Source: Bradyrhizobium diazoefficiens (GTDB lineage: Bacteria; Pseudomonadota; Alphaproteobacteria; Rhizobiales; Xanthobacteraceae). From it: a stretch of 64,000 bases of DNA. The notes below the pieces were generated by a model. It was given only the letters and a program-made list of their open reading frames with translations, searched no databases and was not told the origin of the DNA. The DNA lies in the NCBI RefSeq assembly GCF_016616425.1, contig NZ_CP067101.1, positions 6,882,001 to 6,946,000 on the forward strand, given 5' to 3'. A program made the translations under genes and the position numbers. Of the stretch, positions 24,050 to 31,760 are shown in pieces (positions within the stretch are counted from its first letter, which is position 1; the number at the start of each line of letters is the position of its first letter).

Positions 24050-25420
24050 ATGACAAACCAGCTCGACAAAACCGCGCGCGCGGGCCGCGCTTCGATCACA
24101 AGGCGCAAATTGCTGAAGGCGAGCGCCGCGGGCGCAGCGCTTGCAGCATTTCCGGCGCCGTTGATTGCGCAAACGAAGCCGTTTGCCGGCGTCACGCTGC
24201 ACGGTGCCTCCTTCCAGCACCGCTTCTTCACGTTGCTGCAAAAATACATTCCCGAGTTCGAGGACCAGACCGGCATCAAGGTCGACCTCCAGCTCTCGGC
24301 TTTCCCGGTCTATAACCAGCAGGCCAATCTCGAACTGTCCTCGGGCGGCTCGGCCTACGACTTCGTCAACGTCACCTTCATCCTGGCCGCGCGCTGGGTC
24401 GCCGCGGGCCTGCTCGCCAATCTCGACGAGTTCACCGGCGATCCCAATCTGACGCCGGCCGAGTGGAATCCAAAGGACTTCGTCGAGGGCGCGCAAGTGC
24501 CCTATCGCGACGCCAAGGGGGCTACCTACGGCTATTCCTGGGAAGGCGGCGCGATGCTGATGGGCCTGTCGCGCATGGACCTGATGGAGAAGAGGGGTCT
24601 CAAGATTCCCAAGACATTCGCGGAATTGCAGCAGGTCTGCGCCGAGATCAACGGAACCGACGGCGTGGCTGGCATCACCTCGTTCCAGCTGCATCATTGG
24701 AACCTGCCGCCCTATATCCAGGGTTTTGGCGGCAATATCTTCCGCAAGCCGCCCGGCGACATCATGCCGGCGCTGAACACGCCGGAGACCATTGAAGGCG
24801 TCGAATTCTACGCGAATCTGCTGAAGAGCGCGCCGAGGGGTGTGCTCACCTACACCGAAGACCAGGCGCGGCAATCGCTGCTGACGGGACGCGCCAACAT
24901 CTTCATCCACTCCAGCGCCTGGGTGACGCCGATCCTGCTCTCCGACGAGAGCAAGGTGAAGGGCACCTCGCGCGTGGTGCGCTCGCCCGCCGGCCCCGTG
25001 CACGACCATCCGGCCTCGAACAGCCAAGGCCTCGGCATTCCCAAGAACGCCAAGAACAAGAAGGCGGCCTGGGAATTCATCAAATGGGCGCTCGGCCCCG
25101 ATATCTCGATGCGCCTCGTCAAGGAGCACGGCCATTCTTCCGTCTGCCGGCGCTCGATCATCACCAGCGACACCTATCGCAAGCTCAACACGGTGAACGG
25201 CCAGGACCTTGGCGCGCTCTATCTGGAAGTGCTGGAGCTGCCGGGCAAGGGCGAGAACTACATGGCCTATCGCACCGTGAAGGAATTCCCGATCGTCGGC
25301 GACGTCCTCAACAAGGCATTCGAGCAGGTCGCGACCGGCCAGCTTCCTGCCAAGGACGCGATGAACGCGGCGCAAGATCAGGCCATCGCAGCGCTCCGCC
25401 GTGCCGGGACGCAGCTTTGA
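24050..25420 (+). CDS. ABC transporter substrate-binding protein (sugar type), Tat-exported
   Basis: Extracellular solute-binding protein of family 1 (CUT1 sugar/polyol type), 456 residues. The leader SITRRKLLKASAAGAALAAF has a twin-arginine motif and an Ala-rich core, with likely cleavage after LIAQ. GGGAGG stands 6 bases before the ATG. Mature features: QTGIKVDLQ-like strand (DQTGIKVDLQL), the LTGRANIFIHSSAW hinge region and KKAAWEFIKWALG near the C-terminus. It delivers its ligand to the two permeases encoded immediately after. The ligand is unknown; the adjacent sulfatase suggests a sulfated or phosphonate-ester compound, as an inference. Confidence 0.9.
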   Translation: MTNQLDKTARAGRASITRRKLLKASAAGAALAAFPAPLIAQTKPFAGVTLHGASFQHRFFTLLQKYIPEFEDQTGIKVDLQLSAFPVYNQQANLELSSGGSAYDFVNVTFILAARWVAAGLLANLDEFTGDPNLTPAEWNPKDFVEGAQVPYRDAKGATYGYSWEGGAMLMGLSRMDLMEKRGLKIPKTFAELQQVCAEINGTDGVAGITSFQLHHWNLPPYIQGFGGNIFRKPPGDIMPALNTPETIEGVEFYANLLKSAPRGVLTYTEDQARQSLLTGRANIFIHSSAWVTPILLSDESKVKGTSRVVRSPAGPVHDHPASNSQGLGIPKNAKNKKAAWEFIKWALGPDISMRLVKEHGHSSVCRRSIITSDTYRKLNTVNGQDLGALYLEVLELPGKGENYMAYRTVKEFPIVGDVLNKAFEQVATGQLPAKDAMNAAQDQAIAALRRAGTQL

Positions 25421-26313
25421 GCGAGAGCGGCATTGACGGAGAGCGCCGCAGGTTCATCGCTTGGGCGCTCTCACCGAGCTTGATCGTGCTGTTCGCGGTG
25501 GCGGTGCTGCCGGCGATCTATCTGGTCGTGACGAGCCTGACGCCGTTCCAGCTGACGACGCCAGGCTCGGCGACCGACTTCAGTTCACCGCTCCGCAACT
25601 ACGGCCTCTTGCCGGGCGATCCTCGTTTCATCAATTCGCTGTGGGTACAAGCGAAACTGTCATGCTGGAGCGTGTTGTTCCAGGTCCTGCTCGGCATGCT
25701 GCTCGCGCTGCTGCTCAACGTGCCGTCGCGCTTCGTCGAGTTCGCCCGCACGTTCTTCCTGATCCCGATGGTGCTGCCGCCGATCGTGGTCGCGGTGATC
25801 TGGAAGCTGATCTACACGCCGGACATCAGCCCGCTGTATTACGCCGCGCAAGCCCTCCACTTTACCATGCCGGCGCTGACCTCGAGCGTCGATTTCGCGC
25901 TGACGTCGATCATCATCGCCGACACCTGGGAATGGCTGCCCTTCACCTTTCTGATGGTGCTGGCTGCACTCCAGACCATTCCGGACGAATATTCGGAAGC
26001 GGCCCTCGTCGATGGCGCGGGCACGCTGCAGATCTTCTGGTATGTCACCCTGCCCTTCATCATGCCGATCCTCGTCATCTCCGGCATGTTCCGCCTGATC
26101 GACAGCGTGAAGGCATTTCCGCTGATCTTCCTCCTGACCAGCGGCGGGCCGGGCACGGTCACCGAGGTCACCAATTACTATGCCTATCTGCTTGCCTTCG
26201 ACACCAACGAGATCGGCTATTCCAGCGCGGTCACCGTCGTGATGCTGCTGCTCGTCGCCGGCATCAGCCTTGGCCTGGTCTGGATGGGCCGGCGCCGGGA
26301 GGCGATGGCATGA
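25417..26313 (+). CDS. ABC transporter permease, CUT1 MalF/UgpA type
   Basis: A 298-residue inner-membrane permease with six spans. The start is TTG at 25417, overlapping the TGA of the binding-protein gene (TTGA), which indicates translational coupling. The coupling loop EYSEAALVDGAGTLQIFWYVTLPF is the EAA motif, and the N-terminal ALSPSLIVLFAVAVLPAIYLV matches sugar permeases. It pairs with the next permease. No ATPase gene is found in this cluster. Confidence 0.9.
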   Translation: MSESGIDGERRRFIAWALSPSLIVLFAVAVLPAIYLVVTSLTPFQLTTPGSATDFSSPLRNYGLLPGDPRFINSLWVQAKLSCWSVLFQVLLGMLLALLLNVPSRFVEFARTFFLIPMVLPPIVVAVIWKLIYTPDISPLYYAAQALHFTMPALTSSVDFALTSIIIADTWEWLPFTFLMVLAALQTIPDEYSEAALVDGAGTLQIFWYVTLPFIMPILVISGMFRLIDSVKAFPLIFLLTSGGPGTVTEVTNYYAYLLAFDTNEIGYSSAVTVVMLLLVAGISLGLVWMGRRREAMA

Positions 26314-27137
26314 ACGAATATTCCGGACGCCGGGCGACACCGGGCCGGCTGGTCGCAATCGTGGCGACGCTGCTCATCCTGCTCTCGCCGTTTCTGTGGC
26401 TGCTGCAGATGAGCTTCAAGTCCAATGACCAGATCCTGCAGTTCCCGCCGCCGCTGATCTTCACGCCGACGCTGGAGAATTACGTCTCGCTCTGGCACAG
26501 CGCGTTCTCGGCCTCCTTCGTCAACAGCCTCGTGAGCGCCTCATTCTCGACCGCGCTCGCATTGTTGCTCGGCGTGCCTGCCGCCTACGCGCTGTCGCGT
26601 TGGGCCGGGCGCGGCAAGCATGGGCTGAGCTTCGCGATCCTGGTCACGCGCATGGCGCCGCCGATCGCATTCACGATACCGTTCTTCCTGTTCTATCGCT
26701 GGATCGGCCTGCTCGACACCATCACGGGGCTCGTGCTGGTCTACACCAGCTTCAACCTGCCGCTGGTGATCTGGATGATGCAGCCGTTCTTCGATACGGT
26801 GCCGATCTCGCTGGAAGAGGCTGCCCTCGTCGACGGCGCGCGGACACGCACGGTATTCACAAAAATCGTGCTGCCGATGGTGACGCCGGGCATCGCTGCG
26901 ACCGCGATTCTGTGCTTCCTCTACGCCTGGAACGACTTCTTCTTCGCGCTGATCCTGACCCGCATCAATGCGCGCACCGCGCCGGTGGCCGTGGTCAACT
27001 TCATGAACTATGAAGGCTGGGAATGGGGCAAGATCGCCGCCGGCGGCTCTCTGGTGATGGCGCCGGTGCTGATCTTCTCGCTCGCAGTGCGGCGCTATCT
27101 GGTCTCGGGATTGACGGCCGGGGCGGTCAAAGGTTGA
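26310..27137 (+). CDS. ABC transporter permease, CUT1 MalG/UgpE type
   Basis: The second permease, 275 residues, six spans; its ATG overlaps the preceding stop (ATGA). The EAA loop is EEAALVDGARTRTVFTKIVLP and the C-terminal span ends in VRRYLVSGLTAGAVKG, typical of MalG/UgpE proteins. It ends 4 bp before the AroE-like gene, so all four genes appear co-transcribed. Confidence 0.92.
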   Translation: MNEYSGRRATPGRLVAIVATLLILLSPFLWLLQMSFKSNDQILQFPPPLIFTPTLENYVSLWHSAFSASFVNSLVSASFSTALALLLGVPAAYALSRWAGRGKHGLSFAILVTRMAPPIAFTIPFFLFYRWIGLLDTITGLVLVYTSFNLPLVIWMMQPFFDTVPISLEEAALVDGARTRTVFTKIVLPMVTPGIAATAILCFLYAWNDFFFALILTRINARTAPVAVVNFMNYEGWEWGKIAAGGSLVMAPVLIFSLAVRRYLVSGLTAGAVKG

Positions 27138-27141
27138 CGTC

Positions 27142-27933
27142 ATGAAGCTTCCGACCGGCGCCTCGCGCGTCGTCTTCATTTTCGCCCATCCCGCCCGCCA
27201 TGTCGGTGCGCCGCGTTACTACACGCCGTATTTCGAGCAGCAGAACCTCGACTGGCACATGGTGCCGATGGACGTCGCGCCCAAGCATCTGGCGGAGACG
27301 ATCCGGGCGTTGGCAAGATCGCCCAGCACGGCCGGCTTCAGCCTGACCATGCCACACAAGCCCGCGGCGTTCGAACTGTGCGACGCGGTCGGACCCGCAG
27401 CAAGATTCGAGGGCGTGGTGAACACCATCCGGATCGAAGCTGGCGGCAAGCTCGTCGGCGAATCCTTCGATGGCGGCGGCTTTCTGAACGCTGCGCGCGA
27501 GGCCGGCATTTTTGATTCCCGGCGCCGCGCGGTCGTGATCGGCGCGGGCGGCGCCGGCCGCGCGATCTGCCATGCGCTGGCGGCCGCTGGCGTGAAGGGC
27601 CTATGCATCCTCAACGAAGTGCCAGGGCCGGTCGAGGCTCTTGCAGCAAAGCTGCGCGGGCAATTTCCTGATCTCGATATCAGCTTAGACGCGAACTTCG
27701 ACGACGCCGGGCTCTGCGTCAATGCCACCTCGCTCGGCCTGCACGCGGGCGACGCGCTGCCGATGGATCCGAAGACGCTGCCAAGGGATTGCGCGGTGTT
27801 CGACATCATCGCCGCCCGGCGCACCGAATTCATGGAGGCCTGCGCGGCTCGTGGCCTCAAGGTCGTCGACGGCGTCGCAATGATCAAGCACCAGCTGCCG
27901 CTGCAAACGACGTTCTGGCGGGGTGAGCAATAA
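27142..27933 (+). CDS. Shikimate dehydrogenase-like oxidoreductase (AroE family)
   Basis: AroE-fold protein of 263 residues. The substrate domain has FSLTMPHK with the catalytic-type lysine K73, then VNTIRIEAGG and an aspartate in SFDGGGF. The NAD(P) domain has VIGAGGAGRAICHAL, then NATSLGL and a C-terminal DGVAMIKHQ. It is located at the end of an ABC importer operon rather than with aro genes, so it is probably a catabolic paralogue (quinate/shikimate or another cyclic polyol/amino-shikimate type) rather than the housekeeping enzyme. Starts with ATG 4 bp after the permease stop. Confidence 0.85.
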   Translation: MKLPTGASRVVFIFAHPARHVGAPRYYTPYFEQQNLDWHMVPMDVAPKHLAETIRALARSPSTAGFSLTMPHKPAAFELCDAVGPAARFEGVVNTIRIEAGGKLVGESFDGGGFLNAAREAGIFDSRRRAVVIGAGGAGRAICHALAAAGVKGLCILNEVPGPVEALAAKLRGQFPDLDISLDANFDDAGLCVNATSLGLHAGDALPMDPKTLPRDCAVFDIIAARRTEFMEACAARGLKVVDGVAMIKHQLPLQTTFWRGEQ

Positions 27934-27938
27934 GTTAG

Positions 27939-28460
27939 CTACGGATCGCGAAGAGGCTCAGAAGCGACAAACGCGTCATGCCCCTCGCCCGCATCGCGCC
28001 GATAGCGGAAGTCACAATGAGGCGCGCCTTGCATGATGGTCTGCGTGCGCGTGAGCCTGACATCGGGACCGAATCCTTCCGCAGTCGCAAAATCAGCGGT
28101 GCAGATCAGGAGAAACCCGAGCTCGGGCTCGCCGAGCGCCTTGTAGAACTCCGCATAGGCGCATCGCGTGACGTCGAAGGCGAAAGCGTCATGCGATTGC
28201 TCGATCACGTCATAGGCGAGCGCGTCGTCGCGGGCGTAGGTCCTGAAGGCAGACGAGACGGCCTTGCCGAGATCGGCCTCGCCCGTGCCCTGGTTCCTGG
28301 CTTTCCAGAATTCTTCGCCGAAGCCGCGATAGAGATCGCCGAGCGCGTTGCGCACCAACGCGTTGGCGCGCGCCTCGCCGAGTTCGGCCTGGAGCGCCTT
28401 GACCAGCGGCACCAGCACCTGGGCCTGGATTTTTGCGCGTTCGATGATGGATATGCTCAT
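27939..28460 (-). CDS. L-2-amino-thiazoline-4-carboxylate hydrolase-like protein
   Basis: A 173-residue protein starting MSISIIERAKIQAQVLVPL, with GAGG upstream. The pattern of an N-terminal helical part, RCAYAEFYKALGEPELGFLLICTADF and the C-terminal PHCDFRYR matches the ATC hydrolase family (L-2-amino-delta2-thiazoline-4-carboxylic acid hydrolase), named from the Pseudomonas L-cysteine production pathway. Most members have no known substrate. The cysteines in RCAYAE and LICTAD and the HCDFRYR motif are the family signature. It converges with the AroE-like gene, 5 bp apart. Confidence 0.75.
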   Translation of the reverse strand: MSISIIERAKIQAQVLVPLVKALQAELGEARANALVRNALGDLYRGFGEEFWKARNQGTGEADLGKAVSSAFRTYARDDALAYDVIEQSHDAFAFDVTRCAYAEFYKALGEPELGFLLICTADFATAEGFGPDVRLTRTQTIMQGAPHCDFRYRRDAGEGHDAFVASEPLRDP

Positions 28461-28529
28461 CGGCGGCCTCACGTCGTTTATGGAGGAATTCCGGACTACG
28501 GCAAACATAACCGTGGCAACGACGATTGG

Positions 28530-29066
28530 CTAACTTTCCAGCGGATAGGCCAAGCGGCCATCGGCAAGAACCTGCGCCGCCGGGGTCATCTCGGCCTCCT
28601 TGACCTGCCGTGGTCCGAGAATGTGAAACACGGTCTCGCCGGCAGCGAGCAAATAATCGGCGATGATCCGCCGGTGGCATCGCCACCACAATGTCTCTGC
28701 GCACATGATGGCGCAGCGCCGCGTCTGCCCGAGATCACGCAAATGCGCGAGGCCTTCGTGAAAGGCTGCGCCCATGGCGTGGTCGGCGTAATTGTGAAAG
28801 CTGCCATTCTGCCAGAAGGCGTTGGTCTCGGGCGGCACTTCGCGCTTGCGGCTGCGCAGGCCGCCAAGCGAGGCGATGTGCTCGTAGCCGATCGAAACAG
28901 CCGCCAATGATTGCGGCAGCGTCTCGCGATTGTACTGCGGGTTAGTGCGGGAGCGGGGCACCGTACGAACGTCAGCCAAGAAGGTGACCGCGCTGTCCTG
29001 CAACAATTCGACGAACTCCTCGATCGACCGTGTGGCATGGCCGATGGTGAAGAACGGATGAGCCAT
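28530..29066 (-). CDS. DUF488 family protein
   Basis: A 178-residue DUF488 protein. Conserved stretches: FFTIGHATRSIEEFVELL at the N-terminus, LADVRTVPRSRTNPQYN, and the C-terminal AIMCAETLWWRCHRRIIADYL with the family's Cys-Ala-Glu and CHR pattern. I prefer the ATG at 29066 because GAGG precedes it; an upstream TTG at 29081 adds five residues. Biochemical function unknown. It lies between the ATC-hydrolase-like gene and the DUF2945 gene on the same strand. Confidence 0.85.
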   Translation of the reverse strand: MAHPFFTIGHATRSIEEFVELLQDSAVTFLADVRTVPRSRTNPQYNRETLPQSLAAVSIGYEHIASLGGLRSRKREVPPETNAFWQNGSFHNYADHAMGAAFHEGLAHLRDLGQTRRCAIMCAETLWWRCHRRIIADYLLAAGETVFHILGPRQVKEAEMTPAAQVLADGRLAYPLES

Positions 29067-29096
29067 GGGAAGCCTCGACAACTCGCTCCGGGGCCG

Positions 29097-29324
29097 TCAG
29101 CTCTTCAACAACCGCAACGCCCGGCCCTTGTGCAGGGCGACGTGGTCGGTCTTGTCGCTCTTGATCTCGTATTGCGGATCGTCCGGGCTCGCGTGGTGGG
29201 TGTGGCCCTTGTAGTCGACGTTCCCGGTGTGGATGCGCAGGATACGGCCGCGCACCCGGCCGGCCTCGGAATTCCAGCTGACGTGGTCGCCGCGCTTGAA
29301 GGATTTTGTGGAGGACTTCGGCAT
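29097..29324 (-). CDS. DUF2945 (HVA1 Tudor-like) small protein
   Basis: A 75-residue basic protein with KRGDHVSWNSEAGRVRGRI, HTGNVDYKGHTHHASPDDPQYEIKSDKT and a C-terminal ALHKGRALRLL, the whole of the DUF2945/hypervirulence-associated Tudor-like domain. Function unknown; the fold suggests binding of nucleic acid or protein tails. It lies 30 bp upstream of the DUF488 gene and is probably co-transcribed. Confidence 0.85.
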   Translation of the reverse strand: MPKSSTKSFKRGDHVSWNSEAGRVRGRILRIHTGNVDYKGHTHHASPDDPQYEIKSDKTDHVALHKGRALRLLKS

Positions 29325-29510
29325 GGCTGAACAATGCCGAGAGGCGTGGGCGTGTTCCGAAGCCCGGAGCTAGCCGCCCCAGTCCGTCTATGCGTTTCGA
29401 GCTTCGCCGGACACGAAGTGGCTTGCCTAGCCGTAGCTCGCGGCAACAAGCCCGCCTGCGCCCGTCGGGCTTCGGCGTGGCCTCCTTCTCTCGCTGTCGC
29501 GAGCGAAGGA

Positions 29511-29585
29511 TGGTGGGCACGACAGGGATCGAACCTGTGACCCCTACCATGTCAAGGTAGTGCTCTCCCGCTGAGCTACGTGCCC
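29511..29585 (-). tRNA. tRNA-Val(GAC)
   Basis: The minus strand gives a full cloverleaf of 75 nt with an encoded CCA. Acceptor GGGCACG pairs with CGTGCCC, the D arm is GCTC...GAGC, the anticodon stem CTACC/GGTAG encloses TTGACAT (anticodon GAC, reading GUC valine), and the T arm is ACAGG-TTCGATC-CCTGT. The CCA end is at 29511-29513 on the plus strand as TGG. Confidence 0.97.
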
Positions 29586-29657
29586 GAAAGGTCATTTCAT
29601 CGGTGGGGTCCCTATAACGGCTCGGGGGAGCGTGCGCAAGGACGGAACGGGGCCGAT

Positions 29658-30017
29658 CTAGGCCGCCAGCATCTTGTTCACTTCGCTGACCAATTCGCGC
29701 AGATGCACGGGCTTGGACAGCACCTTGGCGTTCTTGGGGGCGTCCGAATCCGAGTTCAAGGCAACCGCGGCGAAGCCGGTGATGAACATGATCTTGATAT
29801 CGGGGTCGAGTTCCGAGGCCCGGCGGGCGAGCTCGATGCCGTCCATCTCCGGCATCACGATGTCGGTCAGCAGCATCTCGAACGGCTCTTCCCGCAGCCG
29901 CTGATAGGCGGCCATGCCGTTGTCATGGGACGAAACCTGAAACCCGGCGTTTTCCAGCGCCCTGACCAGGAAACGGCGCATGTCGTTGTCGTCTTCGGCG
30001 AGCAGGATCTTTGGCAT
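29658..30017 (-). CDS. cpdR: CpdR response regulator (ClpXP adaptor)
   Basis: Single-domain response regulator, 119 residues, with phosphoacceptor D52 in LLTDIVMPEMDG, acidic pair EDDND at residues 8-12 and KPVHLR near the C-terminus. The sequence ILLAEDDNDMRRFLVRAL together with FEMLLTDIVMPEMDGIELARRASELDP is essentially that of Caulobacter CpdR. Unphosphorylated CpdR directs ClpXP to cell-cycle substrates and is turned over itself; the ending LAA is consistent with its degron. Phosphate flows from CckA via ChpT in relatives. Monocistronic between tRNA-Val and a divergent amidohydrolase. Confidence 0.95.
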   Translation of the reverse strand: MPKILLAEDDNDMRRFLVRALENAGFQVSSHDNGMAAYQRLREEPFEMLLTDIVMPEMDGIELARRASELDPDIKIMFITGFAAVALNSDSDAPKNAKVLSKPVHLRELVSEVNKMLAA

Positions 30018-30343
30018 GGCAGGAAACGTTCAATCCCCAGAGGATATGCAGAGGTCACTAAGCCCGACAGAGGGTAAATTTGGGGTGAAAATCTTAACCC
30101 CAAGCGGGCTCTCGCTGCCGGCTCCTTGTGAACCGGAATGCGAGTCGAATCAATCGAGCCGCGCCAGCCCATGCCCGCTTCCCTGCCCGCACGGTTAAGG
30201 CATGTTCCAGCGCCAAGCACATCTTTTCGCTTGGCAGAATGGTTGCGATTCCGGACAATGACGACACATGAGAGCCGCGCGACCGGCCGAATCAGTCCGA
30301 TCCGAAATCCGGATCCTGCGGCGAAGGGACGAAACCTGAGAAG
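30018..30343. other. Divergent spacer of cpdR and the amidohydrolase gene
   Basis: 326 bp without a gene. Apart from the sigma54-like promoter at 30231-30246 I see AT-richer stretches near 30070-30100 (GGTAAATTTGG, AATCTTAACCCC) where the cpdR promoter probably lies. I did not find a full TTAA-N7-TTAA CtrA site. Confidence 0.5.
30231..30246 (+). promoter_or_regulatory. Candidate sigma54 promoter of the N-formylglutamate amidohydrolase gene
   Basis: TTGGCAGAATGGTTGC matches the sigma54 pattern TGGCA...TTGC with the invariant GG and GC exactly 10 bases apart. The start codon is about 100 bp downstream. Nitrogen-scavenging genes are commonly under RpoN, which fits the product. Confidence 0.5.
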
Positions 30344-31234
30344 ATGACCCGGTTTGACGGCGAGACGTCGCCAGCCTTCGAGATCATGGAGCCCGCGCAA
30401 TGGCGCGCGCCTGTTATCTTCAACTCGCCCCATTCCGGCTCGACCTATCCCGACGAATTCCTCGCAGCCTCCAGGATCGACCTGCCGATGCTGCGGCGGT
30501 CGGAAGATTCCTTCATGGACGAGCTGATCGGCCATTTGAGCGAGCGCGGCTTTCCGACCGTCAGGGTCAACTTTCCCCGCTCCTATGTCGACGTCAATCG
30601 CGAGCCCTATGAGCTCGATCCCCGCATGTTCAGCGGACGGCTGCCAAGCTTTGCCAATACCCGCTCGATGCGGGTCGCCGGCGGCCTCGGCACCATTCCG
30701 CGCGTGGTCGGCGACGGCCAGGAGATCTACCGCGACCGTATCCTGGTCGACGATGCGCTGGGGCGGATCGAGACGCTGTACAAGCCCTACCACCGCGCGC
30801 TGCGCCGGCTGATCAACAAGGTGCACCAGATGTTCGGCACCGTGGTGCTGATCGATTGCCATTCGATGCCCTCGGTCGGCGTCTCCCGCGACGAGCCGCG
30901 CCGACCCGACGTCGTGATCGGCGACCGCTACGGAACGAGCTGTACGCCGCTTCTGCCTGATAGGGTCGAGGAGACCATGAGCGGCCTCGGCTATTCGATT
31001 GGCCGCAACAAGCCCTATGCCGGCGGCTTCATCACCGAGCATTACGGCAATCCCGCGAGCGGCCTGCATGCGGTTCAGCTCGAGCTCAACCGCGCAATCT
31101 ACATGGACGAGCGGCGGCGCGAGCGAAGCCAACGCTTTGCGCAAGTGGCGACCGACTTCGGCGTCCTCGCCGACGTGCTGGCGACCACGATTCCGTTCGG
31201 CGATCTCGGGCCCTTCCAGGCTGCGGCGGAATAG
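30344..31234 (+). CDS. N-formylglutamate amidohydrolase
   Basis: A 296-residue N-formylglutamate deformylase-family protein (PF05013). Conserved blocks: VIFNSPHSGSTYP with a metal-site His, FPRSYVDVNREPYELDPRMF, LYKPYHRALRRLI, VVLIDCHSMPS with the second metal His, and YAGGFITEHYGNP. It releases formate and glutamate in histidine catabolism, or hydrolyses related N-acyl amino acids. No other hut genes are in the window. A sigma54-like promoter upstream suggests nitrogen control. Confidence 0.9.
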   Translation: MTRFDGETSPAFEIMEPAQWRAPVIFNSPHSGSTYPDEFLAASRIDLPMLRRSEDSFMDELIGHLSERGFPTVRVNFPRSYVDVNREPYELDPRMFSGRLPSFANTRSMRVAGGLGTIPRVVGDGQEIYRDRILVDDALGRIETLYKPYHRALRRLINKVHQMFGTVVLIDCHSMPSVGVSRDEPRRPDVVIGDRYGTSCTPLLPDRVEETMSGLGYSIGRNKPYAGGFITEHYGNPASGLHAVQLELNRAIYMDERRRERSQRFAQVATDFGVLADVLATTIPFGDLGPFQAAAE

Positions 31235-31330
31235 GCGGCGGCTTTCTTGGGAAGATCATTGTCTGCGATTGGCGCGGACGCTCTTCGCTTCGCTTGGCTG
31301 CGCAGGTCGAAACGAAAGCAGAAGCCTCAA

Positions 31331-31422
31331 GAAAAAAGGGCCGCTGGCGAATGACGCAAGCGGCCCAAGTCTAGGGAGGAAACGCCCAAGGAGGGCAGCG
31401 GTAACGCCAAGCGCTACCGCAC
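31331..31422 (-). ncRNA. Candidate small RNA with anti-Shine-Dalgarno loops
   Basis: Minus-strand transcript of about 92 nt. It has a sigma70-like promoter (31429-31457), hairpin 1 (GCGGTA...TACCGC), hairpin 2 (GCCC-TCCTT-GGGC), a short hairpin exposing CCTCCC (GTTT...AGAC), and a strong terminator GGGCCGCT...AGCGGCCC followed by six T. Two unpaired CCTCC segments can pair with ribosome-binding sites, the design of rhizobial trans-acting sRNAs such as the AbcR and NfeR1 groups. I do not assign it to a named family. It lies antisense to nothing coding. Confidence 0.65.
31332..31366 (-). terminator. Rho-independent terminator of the candidate sRNA
   Basis: On the minus strand GGGCCGCT, a 13-base loop, AGCGGCCC, then TTTTTT. 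Perfect 8-bp GC-rich stem at 31338-31366 with the T-run at 31332-31337. Confidence 0.85.
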
Positions 31423-31428
31423 CGCAAC

Positions 31429-31457
31429 AATATGAGACCGCGCCGCACAAAGTGCAA
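31429..31457 (-). promoter_or_regulatory. Sigma70-like promoter of the candidate sRNA
   Basis: On the minus strand TTGCAC (31452-31457), 17-base spacer, CATATT (31429-31434). This is a good housekeeping promoter for an alphaproteobacterium and predicts a start near 31422. Confidence 0.55.
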
Positions 31458-31760
31458 GGGCTTTTGAGCCGTTTCCCATGCAATGAGCACATGGCTCGGT
31501 TGCTTCTTTGGAAACCCAGATTCAGTTGCTTTGATAAGGAAATTCAATGGGTTGATAGGCGTTTGCATACAAACGAGGCATGGGCGGAACTAAGCTTTCA
31601 ACATTGTGATCGATATTTGGCCAGCAGATGACTTGGATGAGGGCCGCGCACCCAGGCATCCAAAATACCAGGGTGCAAATCAAGACAGCGCTGCACGTGG
31701 AAGACGAATTGAGCTAGGCAGGAGGCGAGCTTCATCCAACTTTCGCTTTGAGGACACGCC

